Source of the DNA: Intrasporangium oryzae NRRL B-24470
GTDB taxonomy: Bacteria; Actinomycetota; Actinomycetes; Actinomycetales; Dermatophilaceae
Assembly: GCF_000576595.1 (NCBI RefSeq)
Contig: NZ_AWSA01000033.1
Location: forward strand, 1 to 52,752
Reading direction: 5' to 3'
Length of the DNA: 52,752 bases
This document shows, piece by piece, positions 7,566 to 17,684 of the stretch. The translations under genes were made by a program, and so were the position numbers. Below the pieces are notes generated by a model. The model worked only from the letters and a program-made list of their open reading frames with translations. It was not told the origin of the DNA and searched no databases. Position 1 is the stretch's first letter. Every line of letters starts with the position of its first letter.

Positions 7566-10500
7566 TCATCCGCGCGCGGCGGCCGCCTGCCCGGTGGCCT
7601 TCTTCGCCGTCTTCTTCACAGCCTGCTTGGCGGCCTTCTTCGTGGTCGCCTTCGTGGCCTTCGTGGTCTCGGCCTTGGTGACCGTGGCCTTCGGCTGCGT
7701 GGCCGTGGACGTCGTCGCGGTCCGCTTGGGCGCCGCATCCGACGCGACGACCTTCTTCGCGGTCGCCTTGCGCGGCGCCACCTTCCGCGCTGCCGTCTTC
7801 CGCGCGACGGGTTTCCCTGCCGTGCTCGACGCCGCCGGCTCCTCCGCCGCCTCTTCGGTGGCCTTCTCGGCAGCCTCGGTGGCCACCTCGGTCGGCTCGG
7901 CGGTCGCCGCGATCGCAGCCGCCACCGCCTGGGTTGCAGAGACCGCCGGCGGGGCGCTCGCGGTCGACGGGCGGGTCACCGTCCGGAGCGTCCGGAGCGC
8001 GACCGAGAGGGCCGCGATCCCGGCGTGGTGCATCCGCTCGATCCCACCGAGGGCGGCCCGGGCCCGGCTGAGGGCGTCGGCGTTGAGCCCGGCCCACTGG
8101 TCGAGTCGGGCGCGTGCGTCGTCGCCGCGCCGGCTCACCTCGAGCACGGACCGGCACAGGCTCTCGAGCACCGCGTAGAGGTCGTCACGCAGGGCCCCGC
8201 GGGCGAGGGCGTCCCACCGGTCGTCGCGTGGGAGCTTGGTCACCCGGGAGAGCATCGCGTCGATGGAGAACGTCTCCGAGGTGAGGTAGTAGACCCCCAC
8301 GACCTCCTCGAGCGACTCACCGGTGTCCTCGGCGATCTCGATGCAGTCGAGGAGCGAGTAGGCGTCGAGCAGGGCCGCAGCCGAGAGCGCGAGGTCCTCC
8401 GGGATGCCCTTGCCCTCGAGCTCACGGGCCCGGCGCACGAGGCGCTGGCGCTCGCTGCCCTGGAGCAGCTCGGGCATGCGAGCGGCATACGTCTTGATGC
8501 CGGGGCGGAAACGGGCGACCTCGCCCGCGATGTCGAGCTCGGCGGGGCGGGAGGTGAGGAACCAGCGCACCGAGCGGTCGAGCAGGCGACGGAACTCGAG
8601 GTAGAGGGCCGTCTGTGCCGCGGTGGTCACGACGTTGTCGGTCTCCTCGACCCGGCGCACGAAGCCGGCGAGGTCGAACACCTCACGGCACACGACGTAG
8701 GCCCGGGCCACCTGCTCCGGGGTCGCGCCCGTCTCCTCGCCTGCCCGGTAGGCGAAGGTGATGCCGCCGCGGTTGACCATCGAGTTCGCGACCGCGTTGG
8801 TGATGATCTCCCGGCGCAGCGGGTGGGCCGCGATCTGCGCGGCGTACTTGCTGCGAAGCGGCTTGGGGAAGTACTCGGCGAGGGTCGCGGCGAACCACGG
8901 GTCGTCCGGCAGCGACGTCGCGATGAGCTGGTTCTTGAGGTAGAGCTTCGCGTAGGCGACGAGGACGGAGAACTCCGGCGAGGTGAGGCCGAGGCCGTCC
9001 TTCTGGCGCCGCGCGATCTCGGCGTCGCTCGGCAGGAACTCGAGCGCCCGGTCGAGGTCGCCGTTCTGCTCGAGGAACTGGATGAGCCGTTCGTGGACCG
9101 TCAGCATCGCGTGCTGCTGGGCCCTGGCGTTGCCGAGGAGGACGTTCTGCTCGTAGTTGTCGCGCAGCACGTGCTCGGCGACCTCGTCGGTCATCGAGGC
9201 GAGGAGCGAGTTGCGACGACGCATCGTCAGCTCGCCCGACCGGGTCAGCTCGGTGAGGAGGATCTTGATGTTGACCTCGTGGTCGGAGGTGTCGACCCCG
9301 GCGCTGTTGTCGATGGCGTCGGTGTTGACCCGGACCCCGGCGAGCGCGGCCTCGATGCGGCCGAGCTGGCTCATGCCGAGGTTGCCGCCCTCTCCGACGA
9401 CCTTGCAGCGCAGGTCGGAGCCGTTGACGCGGATCGCGTCGTTGGCCCGGTCGCCGATCTCGGAGTTGGTCTCCCCGGCCGCCTTGACGTAGGTGCCGAT
9501 GCCGCCGTTCCAGAGCAGGTCGACGGGGGCGAGGAGGATCGCCTTCATCAGCTCTGCGGGGGTCATGCTCTTCGTCCCGGCTCGGAGCCCGAGCGCGGCG
9601 ATCATCGCGGCGCTGACCGGGACCGACTTGGCAGCCCGGTCGAAGACGCCCCCGCCCGCGGAGATGAGGCTCGCGTCGTAGTCGGCCCACGACGAGCCCG
9701 GCAGGTCGAACATCCGGCGCCGCTCGGCGTAGGACGTCGCCGCGTCGGGGTTGGGGTCGATGAAGATGTGGCGGTGGTCGAAGGCCGCGACGAGGCGGAT
9801 GTGCTCCGACAGGAGCATCCCGTTGCCGAAGACGTCGCCACTCATGTCGCCGACGCCGACGACGGTGAACTCCTGGCTCTGCGTGTCGACGCCGAGCTCG
9901 CGGAAGTGACGCTTGACGGACTCCCAGGCGCCACGCGCGGTGATGCCCATGCCCTTGTGGTCGTAGCCCGCGGACCCGCCCGAGGCGAACGCATCGTCGA
10001 GCCAGAAGCCGTAGTCGGCGGAGATGCCGTTGGCGATGTCGGAGAACTTCGCCGTGCCCTTGTCGGCGGCGACGACGAGGTAGGTGTCGTCCTCGTCGTG
10101 ACGCACGACGCGGTTCGGAGCGACGGCCCGGCCGGCGACGAGGTTGTCGGTCAGGTCGAGCAGGCCCGAGATGAAGAGGCGGTAGGAGGCGATGCCCTCC
10201 TCGAGCCAGGCCGCGCGGTCGACGAGCGGGTCGGGCAGCTGCTTGGCGTAGAAGCCGCCCTTGCTGCCGGTCGGCACGATGACGGCGTTCTTGACCATCT
10301 GCGCCTTGACGAGGCCGAGGATCTCGGTGCGGAAGTCCTCGCGCCGGTCAGACCAGCGCAGACCACCCCGGGCGACCTTGCCGAAACGCAGGTGGACGCC
10401 CTCGACGCGCGGGCTGTAGACCCAGATCTCGAACATCGGGCGTGGGGCCGGCAGGTCCGGGATCTTCTTGGGGTTGAGCTTGAGCGAGACGTAGGACTTC

Positions 10501-12869
10501 GGCTCGCCGTCCACGTCGGGCTGGTAGAAGTTGGTCCGCAGGCTGGCGAGGATGACGCCGAGCAGGGCGCGGACGATGCGGTCGTGGTCGAGGCTCGCCA
10601 CGTCGTCGAGCGCCTGGCGGATGTGCGTGACGATGGCCTTCTGGCGGGCCGCGCGCTGGTCGAAGCCGGCCTCGGTGCCGGGGAAGGCGTCGGGGTCGAA
10701 CCGAGCCTCGAAGAGCTCGACGAGGCTGCGCGCGATGCCGGTGTGGGCCACGAGGGCCGACTCGACGTAGTCCTGCGAGAACGTGGAGCCCGTCTGGCGG
10801 AGGTACTTCGCGACGGTGCGCAGGATGACGACCTGACGCCAGGTCAGGCCCGCCCCGAGGACGAGGGCGTTGAAGCCGTCGGACTCGGCGCGCCCCTCCC
10901 ACACCGCGCGGAAGGCGTCCTCGAAGCGGGTGCGGACGTCGTCGGCCGCCGCGCCGGTCCCCCAGGCGGCCGGGTCGGCTCGCAGGCCGAAGTCGAAGAT
11001 GTGCACGGTCCGGCCGCCCGCGGCAGGCACCTCGTAGGGGCGCTCGTCGCTGACCTCGACCCCGAGGTGCGTGAAGAGCGGGAGGACCTGCGTCAGCGAG
11101 AGGCCGCTGCGACGGTAGAGCTTGAAGCGGCGCTCCTCCGGCGCCGTCGAGGCGGCGTCGTGGTAGAGGTTGAGGCCCGTCGCGCCGTCGAGGTCACCGA
11201 GGCGGTCGATCCGCGCGAGGTCGTCGACGGCCGTGGCCACGTCGAAGTCCTCCTTGTACGCCTCGGGCAGGGCCTTCGAGTAGGCCGCCATGGCCCGGGC
11301 CGCACCCTCGATCCCGCGGGCCCGGGTCAGGGCCTCCGAGAGGTCCTCGTCCCACGTCCGCGTCGCGTCGATGACCCGCTGCTCGAGGGCCGCCTCGTCG
11401 ATCTCGGGGATGTCGGTGCCGGACGGCATACGGACGACGAAGTGGAGGCGGGCGAGGGTCGACTCGCTGACGCGCGTCGTGTTGTCGATCGTCTCGCCGC
11501 CGAAGGCCTGCAGGAGGATCGCCTCGATCCGCAGGCGCACGGTCGTGTTGTAGCGGTCGCGCGGGAGGTAGACGAGGCAGGACATGAAGCGCCCGAACTC
11601 GTCGCGGCGAAGGAAGAGCTTGGTCTTGCGACGCTCCTGCAGGTGCAGCACGCTCGTCGCGATCTCGGCCAGCTGCTCGGGGCTCGTCTGGAAGAGCTCG
11701 TCGCGGGGGTAGGTCTCGAGGATCTGGAGGATGTCCTTGCCCGAGTGGCTCTCGGGGCTGAGGCCCGTCAGCTTGAGCACCTGCTGGGCCCGGACGTCGA
11801 GCAGCGGGATGTCGTGGATCGTGTCGTTATAGGCGGCCGAGGCGTAGAGGCCGAGGAAGCGCTGCTCTCCGACGCACTCGCCCCGCGCGTCGAACTTCTT
11901 GATCGAGATGTAGTCGAGGTAGACGTCGCGGTGCACCGTGGCGCGGGAGTTGGCCTTGGTGATGATGAGGATCGACGAGTCGCGGGCGGCCTTGCTCGCT
12001 GCCGGCGTGAGGATGAGGCCGCTGCCGGCCTGCGGGCGGTCGTAGCGCAGCACACCGAGCCCGGTGCCCGGGACCTGGCGGGAGACGTCCTTGCCGTCCT
12101 CGTGCGTCAGGGAGTACTCGCGGTAGCCGAGGAAGGTGAAGTTGTTGTGCGCGAGCCACTCGAGGAAGCGGCTCGCCTCACGAGCGTGGTGCGGGTCGGT
12201 CCCGGGCGGGGTGGCCGCCTTGAGGTCGCTCGCGATCGTCAGGGCGTGGGCGCGCATCTTGGGCCAGTCCTCGACCGCGTCACGGACGTTGTCGAGGACG
12301 TGGCGCAGCCGCTGCTCGACCTCGGGCAGCGCGGCGTCGGGCAGCCGGTCGATCTCGAGGTGCATCCAGGACTCGCGGACGATCTCGAGGGATCCGCTCG
12401 AGACCGTCGTCGAGCCGTCGGTGAGGACCTCGGCGAGCTCGCCGGTGATGCTGCGACTCACGGTCACCTGTGGGTGGACGATGAGGTGGACCCCACGGTC
12501 GAAGCCGCCGAGCGCCGCGACGACGGAGTCGACGAGGAAGGGCATGTCGTCGACGACGACCTGCACGACGGTGTGCGGGGAGCTCCACCCCACCTCCTCG
12601 GTCGTCGGGTTGACGACGCGGACGTTCACCGTGCCGGACGGACGGTCCATGGCGAAGGCCCGGTGGCCGAGCGCGATCGCGGCGAGCTCCTCGGGATCGC
12701 GCGCGATGAGGTCCTCGGTCGCGACGAGGCGGTAGTAGGCACCGAGGAACTGCTCGAGCTCACCCGCCTTCGCCGCCGACGAGGCTCGACCCTTCCGGGG
12801 AGCCGGGGTGGCAGCGGCCGTGGCCGCCTTCAGGACGTCGATTCGAGACTGTTCGAGTGACGCGGACAT
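7566..12869 (-). CDS. gdh: Large NAD-specific glutamate dehydrogenase with a histone-like C-terminal tail
   Basis: A 1767-aa member of the ~180-kDa NAD-glutamate dehydrogenase class (M. tuberculosis Rv2476c, S. clavuligerus Gdh), interconverting glutamate and 2-oxoglutarate. The N-terminal ~700 residues are the ACT-like regulatory part. The catalytic core includes KGGFYAKQLPD, NGISADYGFWLDDAFASGG and VGVGDMSGDVFGNGML. Family members I know have about 1620-1650 residues. The extra ~135 (residues ~1633-1767, nt 7569-7973) are first Ala/Glu-rich and then Lys/Ala/Thr-rich with KKAAK-type repeats, like histone H1 or the HupB tail. ATG 12869 has GAGGAA 12 nt upstream. A candidate -10 (TAGGCT, 12937-12942) implies a ~60-nt leader. 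GarA regulation is known for the family. Confidence 0.95.
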   Translation of the reverse strand: MSASLEQSRIDVLKAATAAATPAPRKGRASSAAKAGELEQFLGAYYRLVATEDLIARDPEELAAIALGHRAFAMDRPSGTVNVRVVNPTTEEVGWSSPHTVVQVVVDDMPFLVDSVVAALGGFDRGVHLIVHPQVTVSRSITGELAEVLTDGSTTVSSGSLEIVRESWMHLEIDRLPDAALPEVEQRLRHVLDNVRDAVEDWPKMRAHALTIASDLKAATPPGTDPHHAREASRFLEWLAHNNFTFLGYREYSLTHEDGKDVSRQVPGTGLGVLRYDRPQAGSGLILTPAASKAARDSSILIITKANSRATVHRDVYLDYISIKKFDARGECVGEQRFLGLYASAAYNDTIHDIPLLDVRAQQVLKLTGLSPESHSGKDILQILETYPRDELFQTSPEQLAEIATSVLHLQERRKTKLFLRRDEFGRFMSCLVYLPRDRYNTTVRLRIEAILLQAFGGETIDNTTRVSESTLARLHFVVRMPSGTDIPEIDEAALEQRVIDATRTWDEDLSEALTRARGIEGAARAMAAYSKALPEAYKEDFDVATAVDDLARIDRLGDLDGATGLNLYHDAASTAPEERRFKLYRRSGLSLTQVLPLFTHLGVEVSDERPYEVPAAGGRTVHIFDFGLRADPAAWGTGAAADDVRTRFEDAFRAVWEGRAESDGFNALVLGAGLTWRQVVILRTVAKYLRQTGSTFSQDYVESALVAHTGIARSLVELFEARFDPDAFPGTEAGFDQRAARQKAIVTHIRQALDDVASLDHDRIVRALLGVILASLRTNFYQPDVDGEPKSYVSLKLNPKKIPDLPAPRPMFEIWVYSPRVEGVHLRFGKVARGGLRWSDRREDFRTEILGLVKAQMVKNAVIVPTGSKGGFYAKQLPDPLVDRAAWLEEGIASYRLFISGLLDLTDNLVAGRAVAPNRVVRHDEDDTYLVVAADKGTAKFSDIANGISADYGFWLDDAFASGGSAGYDHKGMGITARGAWESVKRHFRELGVDTQSQEFTVVGVGDMSGDVFGNGMLLSEHIRLVAAFDHRHIFIDPNPDAATSYAERRRMFDLPGSSWADYDASLISAGGGVFDRAAKSVPVSAAMIAALGLRAGTKSMTPAELMKAILLAPVDLLWNGGIGTYVKAAGETNSEIGDRANDAIRVNGSDLRCKVVGEGGNLGMSQLGRIEAALAGVRVNTDAIDNSAGVDTSDHEVNIKILLTELTRSGELTMRRRNSLLASMTDEVAEHVLRDNYEQNVLLGNARAQQHAMLTVHERLIQFLEQNGDLDRALEFLPSDAEIARRQKDGLGLTSPEFSVLVAYAKLYLKNQLIATSLPDDPWFAATLAEYFPKPLRSKYAAQIAAHPLRREIITNAVANSMVNRGGITFAYRAGEETGATPEQVARAYVVCREVFDLAGFVRRVEETDNVVTTAAQTALYLEFRRLLDRSVRWFLTSRPAELDIAGEVARFRPGIKTYAARMPELLQGSERQRLVRRARELEGKGIPEDLALSAAALLDAYSLLDCIEIAEDTGESLEEVVGVYYLTSETFSIDAMLSRVTKLPRDDRWDALARGALRDDLYAVLESLCRSVLEVSRRGDDARARLDQWAGLNADALSRARAALGGIERMHHAGIAALSVALRTLRTVTRPSTASAPPAVSATQAVAAAIAATAEPTEVATEAAEKATEEAAEEPAASSTAGKPVARKTAARKVAPRKATAKKVVASDAAPKRTATTSTATQPKATVTKAETTKATKATTKKAAKQAVKKTAKKATGQAAAARG

Positions 12870-12936
12870 GCGGTTGTCGATTTCCTCACGTGTGACCAGT
12901 GCGCGACACGACGTTGTGCACGCATCTCATCATGCG

Positions 12937-12942
12937 AGCCTA
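12937..12942 (-). promoter_or_regulatory. Candidate -10 element of gdh
   Basis: TAGGCT on the minus strand, in the ~200-bp region shared with the divergent gene at 13071. The leader would be about 60 nt, with GAGGAA near the ATG. Confidence 0.4.
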
Positions 12943-12977
12943 GCCCTGCCGGGCCGATGCTCCGAACCGGCCCCGTC

Positions 12978-13033
12978 GAGAGCCCTCGAGAACCGCCGAG
13001 AACCGCCGAGAACGGGCGGCCCCGGTGGAGAAC
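12978..13033. repeat. Helically phased GAGAAC array in the gdh/13071 divergent region
   Basis: GAGAAC occurs at 12988, 12998, 13008 and 13028, with a near copy, GAGAGC, at 12978. Spacings are exactly 10 or 20 bp, so all copies face the same side of the helix. Inside, CGAGAACCGC is a 10-bp tandem unit. The array lies just upstream of the -10 at 13059. Confidence 0.55.
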
Positions 13034-13058
13034 CTCGGGCGCCTCTCCCGCCGTTGCC

Positions 13059-13064
13059 TAGAGT
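13059..13064 (+). promoter_or_regulatory. -10 element, leaderless promoter
   Basis: TAGAGT 6 nt before ATG 13071. Confidence 0.55.
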
Positions 13065-13070
13065 GAGGGC

Positions 13071-13391
13071 ATGACCGAGGGGGCCCCGGGCGCGCCGCCG
13101 TCCGCCGCGCCGACGCTGCGGGCCCTGGCGCGCGCCAGGTCGACGTCCCGGGAGCTGTCCGACCAGCTGCTGACCCACCTGCCCGACCTCGGCGACCTCC
13201 CGACCCAGCGCGCCCTCGACGCGTGGGTGGAGCAGGCCGCGGACACCCTTCGTGCACTCTCGGAGGCCGTCGAGGAGCGACTCCTCGACCTCGGACGGCG
13301 TCCAGGTCCGGGCCCCTCCCCCGAATCGGCACCACACCCCGCACCGCTCGGACACGACGTGACCGCGGCGCGCGACTGGACGGCGGGATGA
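13071..13391 (+). CDS. Hypothetical protein, small helical (106 aa)
   Basis: I do not recognise this family. A Pro/Ala-rich start (TEGAPGAPPSAAP) is followed by a helical stretch, about residues 15-75 (ALARARSTSRELSDQLLTHL, then ALDAWVEQAADTLRALSEAV), and a Pro/Gly-rich end. It has no membrane segment, signal or Cys. A leaderless-type -10 lies 6 nt before the ATG. Its stop overlaps the ATG of the next gene (ATGA), so the two are translationally coupled and probably act together. Confidence 0.7.
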   Translation: MTEGAPGAPPSAAPTLRALARARSTSRELSDQLLTHLPDLGDLPTQRALDAWVEQAADTLRALSEAVEERLLDLGRRPGPGPSPESAPHPAPLGHDVTAARDWTAG

Positions 13392-13921
13392 CCACCGGCG
13401 CTCGCCTTCCGGGCGACCCCGGCAGCGTCTCCGCGCTCGGCGGGGCCCTCCGCAGCCAGGCGCTCCGGCTCGCCGACCTCGTCGACGAGCTCGAGTCCGC
13501 GACGGCGCGGGCGAGCCGGATGGCCGGGAGCGCCCCGAACGGGGAAGGGGCTCACGCCGACCCGAGCGACCACGAGCGCGACCTGCTCACGCTCGCTGCG
13601 ACAGAGCTCGACCGCATCGGGGGCCTGCTCCAGGCCTGGACCGCGGGGTCGGTCGAGGACGGCGCGAGGCTCCGGTCCCTCGCCGACGACGCCGAGCGCG
13701 CGGGGCTGCGCGTCGAGGGGCACCTCGTCGTGGAGCCACCCGGCCCGAGCCGCGCCGACCCGGCCGAGCGGCTGAGGGCGCGCGAGCACCTGCAGGAGCT
13801 GCTCAACCGGGTCACCGCCGGGCGGGCTCGTGAGCTCGCGCGGCTCGGCCGCGAGCTCGACGCCTCACAGGCGGCCCTCGCGCGGGTGTCCGACCGGGCA
13901 CGCGCGGGGCGTCGTGCCTGA
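13388..13921 (+). CDS. Hypothetical helical protein, coupled to the upstream gene (177 aa)
   Basis: Unrecognised 177-aa protein. The N-terminal part, DPGSVSALGGALRSQALRLADLVDELES, resembles the long amphipathic helices of WXG100-like or ESX-substrate-like proteins, though no WXG motif is visible. Further heptad-like helices follow (ERLRAREHLQELLNRVTAG, ARELARLGRELDASQAALAR), suggesting a coiled coil. It starts at the ATG that overlaps the stop of the preceding gene by 4 nt. Confidence 0.65.
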   Translation: MTTGARLPGDPGSVSALGGALRSQALRLADLVDELESATARASRMAGSAPNGEGAHADPSDHERDLLTLAATELDRIGGLLQAWTAGSVEDGARLRSLADDAERAGLRVEGHLVVEPPGPSRADPAERLRAREHLQELLNRVTAGRARELARLGRELDASQAALARVSDRARAGRRA

Positions 13922-13978
13922 CGACCGTCGGGCGCCCGCGACCGGTCCGGGCCCGGCGCATGGACCTCGACCGTGGAA

Positions 13979-13984
13979 TACCGT
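13979..13984 (+). promoter_or_regulatory. -10 element, leaderless promoter
   Basis: TACCGT 6 nt before ATG 13991. Confidence 0.5.
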
Positions 13985-13990
13985 GTCGCC

Positions 13991-14488
13991 ATGAAGATCT
14001 CCGAGACGATCCACTACGACGCCTCCCCCGACACCGTCTTCGCGATGCTCACCGACGAGGGTTTCCAGGAGCGCAAGTGCCTCGACGCGGGCGCCGTCAG
14101 CCACGACACGACGATCACCACTGAGGGGTCGGGCGCCCGGATCGTGACCCACCGGGAGCTGCCCACCCACGACCTGCCCGACTTCGCCAAGTCGATCGTC
14201 GGCAGCAAGCTCGCGGTCACCGAGACCTACGCCTGGGGCCCGGCCGCGGCAGACACCTCGCGTGTCGGGGACCTCACGGTCCAGGTGTCCGGGGCGCCGG
14301 TCGTCATGCGGGCCAAGGTCGCGCTCGTTCCCAACGGCGGCGGAACCCGGATGCAGATCGACGGCGACCTCAAGGCCTCGATCCCGCTCCTCGGCGGCAA
14401 GGTCGAGAAGGCTTCGGCCCCGGCGGTCGTCGACGCGATCCACAGCGAGGGCCGGACCGGGCGTGGCTGGCTCGCCGAGCACGCCTGA
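13991..14488 (+). CDS. DUF2505-family protein
   Basis: A 165-aa soluble protein beginning MKISETIHYDASPDTVFAML, typical of DUF2505, a START/SRPBCC-like family common in actinobacteria with no established function. The fold would supply a hydrophobic ligand cavity. ATG 13991 is preferred over the upstream in-frame GTG 13973 because of the family start and a -10 element (TACCGT) 6 nt before it. It ends at a strong bidirectional hairpin and converges with pruA. Confidence 0.88.
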   Translation: MKISETIHYDASPDTVFAMLTDEGFQERKCLDAGAVSHDTTITTEGSGARIVTHRELPTHDLPDFAKSIVGSKLAVTETYAWGPAAADTSRVGDLTVQVSGAPVVMRAKVALVPNGGGTRMQIDGDLKASIPLLGGKVEKASAPAVVDAIHSEGRTGRGWLAEHA

Positions 14489-14508
14489 CCCACGGACTCC
14501 TTTCCGGC

Positions 14509-14564
14509 CGTATGCCGCTGTGCCGGGTCCGCGCCGACGCGCGGTCCCGGCCCAGCGGCATACG
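14509..14564. terminator. Bidirectional terminator built from two GTATGCCG octamers
   Basis: CGTATGCCGCTGTGCCGGG (14509-14527) pairs with CCCGGCCCAGCGGCATACG (14546-14564): 19 bp with one mismatch. It lies between the convergent DUF2505 and pruA genes. The outer base of the stem is an inverted pair of the octamer GTATGCCG. Confidence 0.85.
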
Positions 14565-14595
14565 TGAGCCCCCTTGGGGGCCGGCCGTCCCCGGA

Positions 14596-16224
<1,629 letters not shown>

Positions 16225-16316
16225 CCGCGTCTCCTTGGTTCGGTGGGCCTGGTTGGGCATGGTTGGGGGTGGCGGTGACGTCCCGGGTGCGCCGGCGGTC
16301 GGCCGGCCACCCGGGG

Positions 16317-16343
16317 ACCTGCGCCCGGTTCGCGGGCGCAGGT
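16317..16343 (-). terminator. Terminator after the DUF4870 gene
   Basis: ACCTGCGCCCG and CGGGCGCAGGT form a perfect 11-bp stem with a 5-nt loop, 34 nt beyond the DUF4870 stop. A second G+C-rich stem lies just beside it (16283-16313). Confidence 0.7.
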
Positions 16344-16377
16344 GACGTCACCCCATCGTTCCACGTCCACCGAGCGG

Positions 16378-16779
16378 TCAGCGCAGGACCGTGATCCCCC
16401 ACGGGTACCGGTAGCTCTCGCCACGGTTGGCCCGGACGGCCGCCGTGATGTGGAACCACAGGCTCGCGACGAAGGCGACGGCCCAGAGGATGATCGCGAT
16501 CGGGATGCCGATGAGGGTGATGAAGAAGAGCCAGCCGACGATGGTCATGACCCAGATGACGAGGTTGAAGTTGAAGGCGCCCGCAGCCGCCTGCCGCACG
16601 AAGGCGCTCTTGTCCTTGTAGAGCGCCCAGACGACGAGCGGGCCGACGATCGAGAGCCAGCCGGCGGAGAGGACCGCCGCGGCCAGCGTCGAGACGTGGG
16701 CGATGACGGCCATCGAGCGCTCCTCACCGGAGACGGCGACGGCATCGGAGTACGGGTTCGGGGAGGTCGGTTCGTTCAT
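16378..16779 (-). CDS. DUF4870-domain membrane protein
   Basis: A 133-aa membrane protein with three hydrophobic segments: STLAAAVLSAGWLSIVGPLVVWALY, then (after KDKSAFVRQAAAGAFNFN) LVIWVMTIVGWLFFITLIGIP, and IAIILWAVAFVASLWFHI. The layout, and the conserved FVRQAAAGAFNFN link between the first two helices, are characteristic of DUF4870 (Tic20-like fold). Function unknown. ATG 16779 (MNEPTSPNPYSDAV) is used; an in-frame start seven codons upstream is less family-like. Confidence 0.85.
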   Translation of the reverse strand: MNEPTSPNPYSDAVAVSGEERSMAVIAHVSTLAAAVLSAGWLSIVGPLVVWALYKDKSAFVRQAAAGAFNFNLVIWVMTIVGWLFFITLIGIPIAIILWAVAFVASLWFHITAAVRANRGESYRYPWGITVLR

Positions 16780-16864
16780 GACTCGAGTCTGGTGCGCCAA
16801 GCCCCCTCACCGCCACGGAGGACTCCCCTGAGAGAGCCCTGATCCGACCCTGACTCGTCCCGGG

Positions 16865-16885
16865 CCCGACCCCGGTGGGGCCGGG
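16865..16885 (-). terminator. Hairpin after the SGNH hydrolase gene
   Basis: CCCGACCCC and GGGGCCGGG form a 9-bp stem with one mismatch and a 3-nt loop, 36 nt past the stop at 16921. Confidence 0.5.
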
Positions 16886-16920
16886 TCCGGCGCGTTTCGG
16901 AACGTCGACGAGACGCGGGC

Positions 16921-17625
16921 TCAGGCGTCGGCGCGCACCGGCTCCTCGACGGCGAGCGAGCAGACGGCGCTCGCGTCGTCGTCGATGCCGAGGGTGCGGA
17001 AGAGGGTGCGGGCCAGCTCGAGGTGCCCCGTGGCGCTCGGGTGGAACGGGTCGTCGAGCCACCCAGCGGCCGGGGCGCCGTCTTCGGCGGACTCGGCCCA
17101 GTGCGCGGCGTGGTCGACGAGCACGACCCCGAGGTCTGCGGCGACGGAGCGGACCTGGTCGACGTAGGCCTCGAGCGCCTCGGGCGAGCGGCCACCCTCG
17201 GCGACGACTCCCGGCGGCGTCTGCAGGACGACCGTCGCCCCGACGTCGCGGCTGCGCTGCACGATCTGGTCGAGGCGGTAGCGGTAGCCCCGGACCCCGT
17301 CGGGACCGTCGAGCACGTCGTTGGTGCCGAACATGACGAACACCACGTCGGGCGCGAAACGACCTGCACGCCAGTGGAACTCGGGGAGCAGGTCCTCGGC
17401 GCGGCTTCCCGAGACACCCGAGTTGATGACGGCGTCGCTGAGCCGGCCGAGCTCGCCACGGACGCGCTCGGCGAAGTGCTCGACGTAGCCGCGACGGCCG
17501 CGGGTGTGGGTGACCGCCTGGGTGATGCTGTCGCCGAGGAAGACCCACGTGACCGGGGGGCCGGAGAGGACCTCCCGCAGACGGTCTGCGTCGCGGCGGG
17601 CGTACTCGTCAGCGGTGAAGTCCAT
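16921..17625 (-). CDS. SGNH/GDSL hydrolase
   Basis: A 234-aa soluble SGNH hydrolase. Block I is VTWVFLGDSITQ (Ser nucleophile), block II VINSGVSGSRAEDLL, block III FVMFGTNDVLDG (GTND), and block V DDPFHPSATGH (Asp/His). No signal peptide. ATG 17625 (MDFTADEYARRDADR) is supported by TACGGT 6 nt upstream. Substrate unknown; a short-chain esterase or deacetylase is plausible from the family. It is a paralogue of the gene at 3890-4711, with low visible similarity. Confidence 0.88.
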   Translation of the reverse strand: MDFTADEYARRDADRLREVLSGPPVTWVFLGDSITQAVTHTRGRRGYVEHFAERVRGELGRLSDAVINSGVSGSRAEDLLPEFHWRAGRFAPDVVFVMFGTNDVLDGPDGVRGYRYRLDQIVQRSRDVGATVVLQTPPGVVAEGGRSPEALEAYVDQVRSVAADLGVVLVDHAAHWAESAEDGAPAAGWLDDPFHPSATGHLELARTLFRTLGIDDDASAVCSLAVEEPVRADA

Positions 17626-17631
17626 TCGGGC

Positions 17632-17637
17632 ACCGTA
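17632..17637 (-). promoter_or_regulatory. -10 element, leaderless promoter
   Basis: TACGGT on the minus strand, 6 nt before ATG 17625. Confidence 0.5.
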
Positions 17638-17684
17638 ACAAGGGAGCACGGGCGGCCGTCCCCCCCGGACCACAGGGTGGACGG

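Noticed and set aside
7443-12860. Very long plus-strand open frame (about 1800 codons) opposite gdh
   Set aside because: It mirrors the gdh codon pattern, reads as Arg/Asp/Val/Gly-rich low-information protein and has no motif. High G+C keeps antisense frames open.
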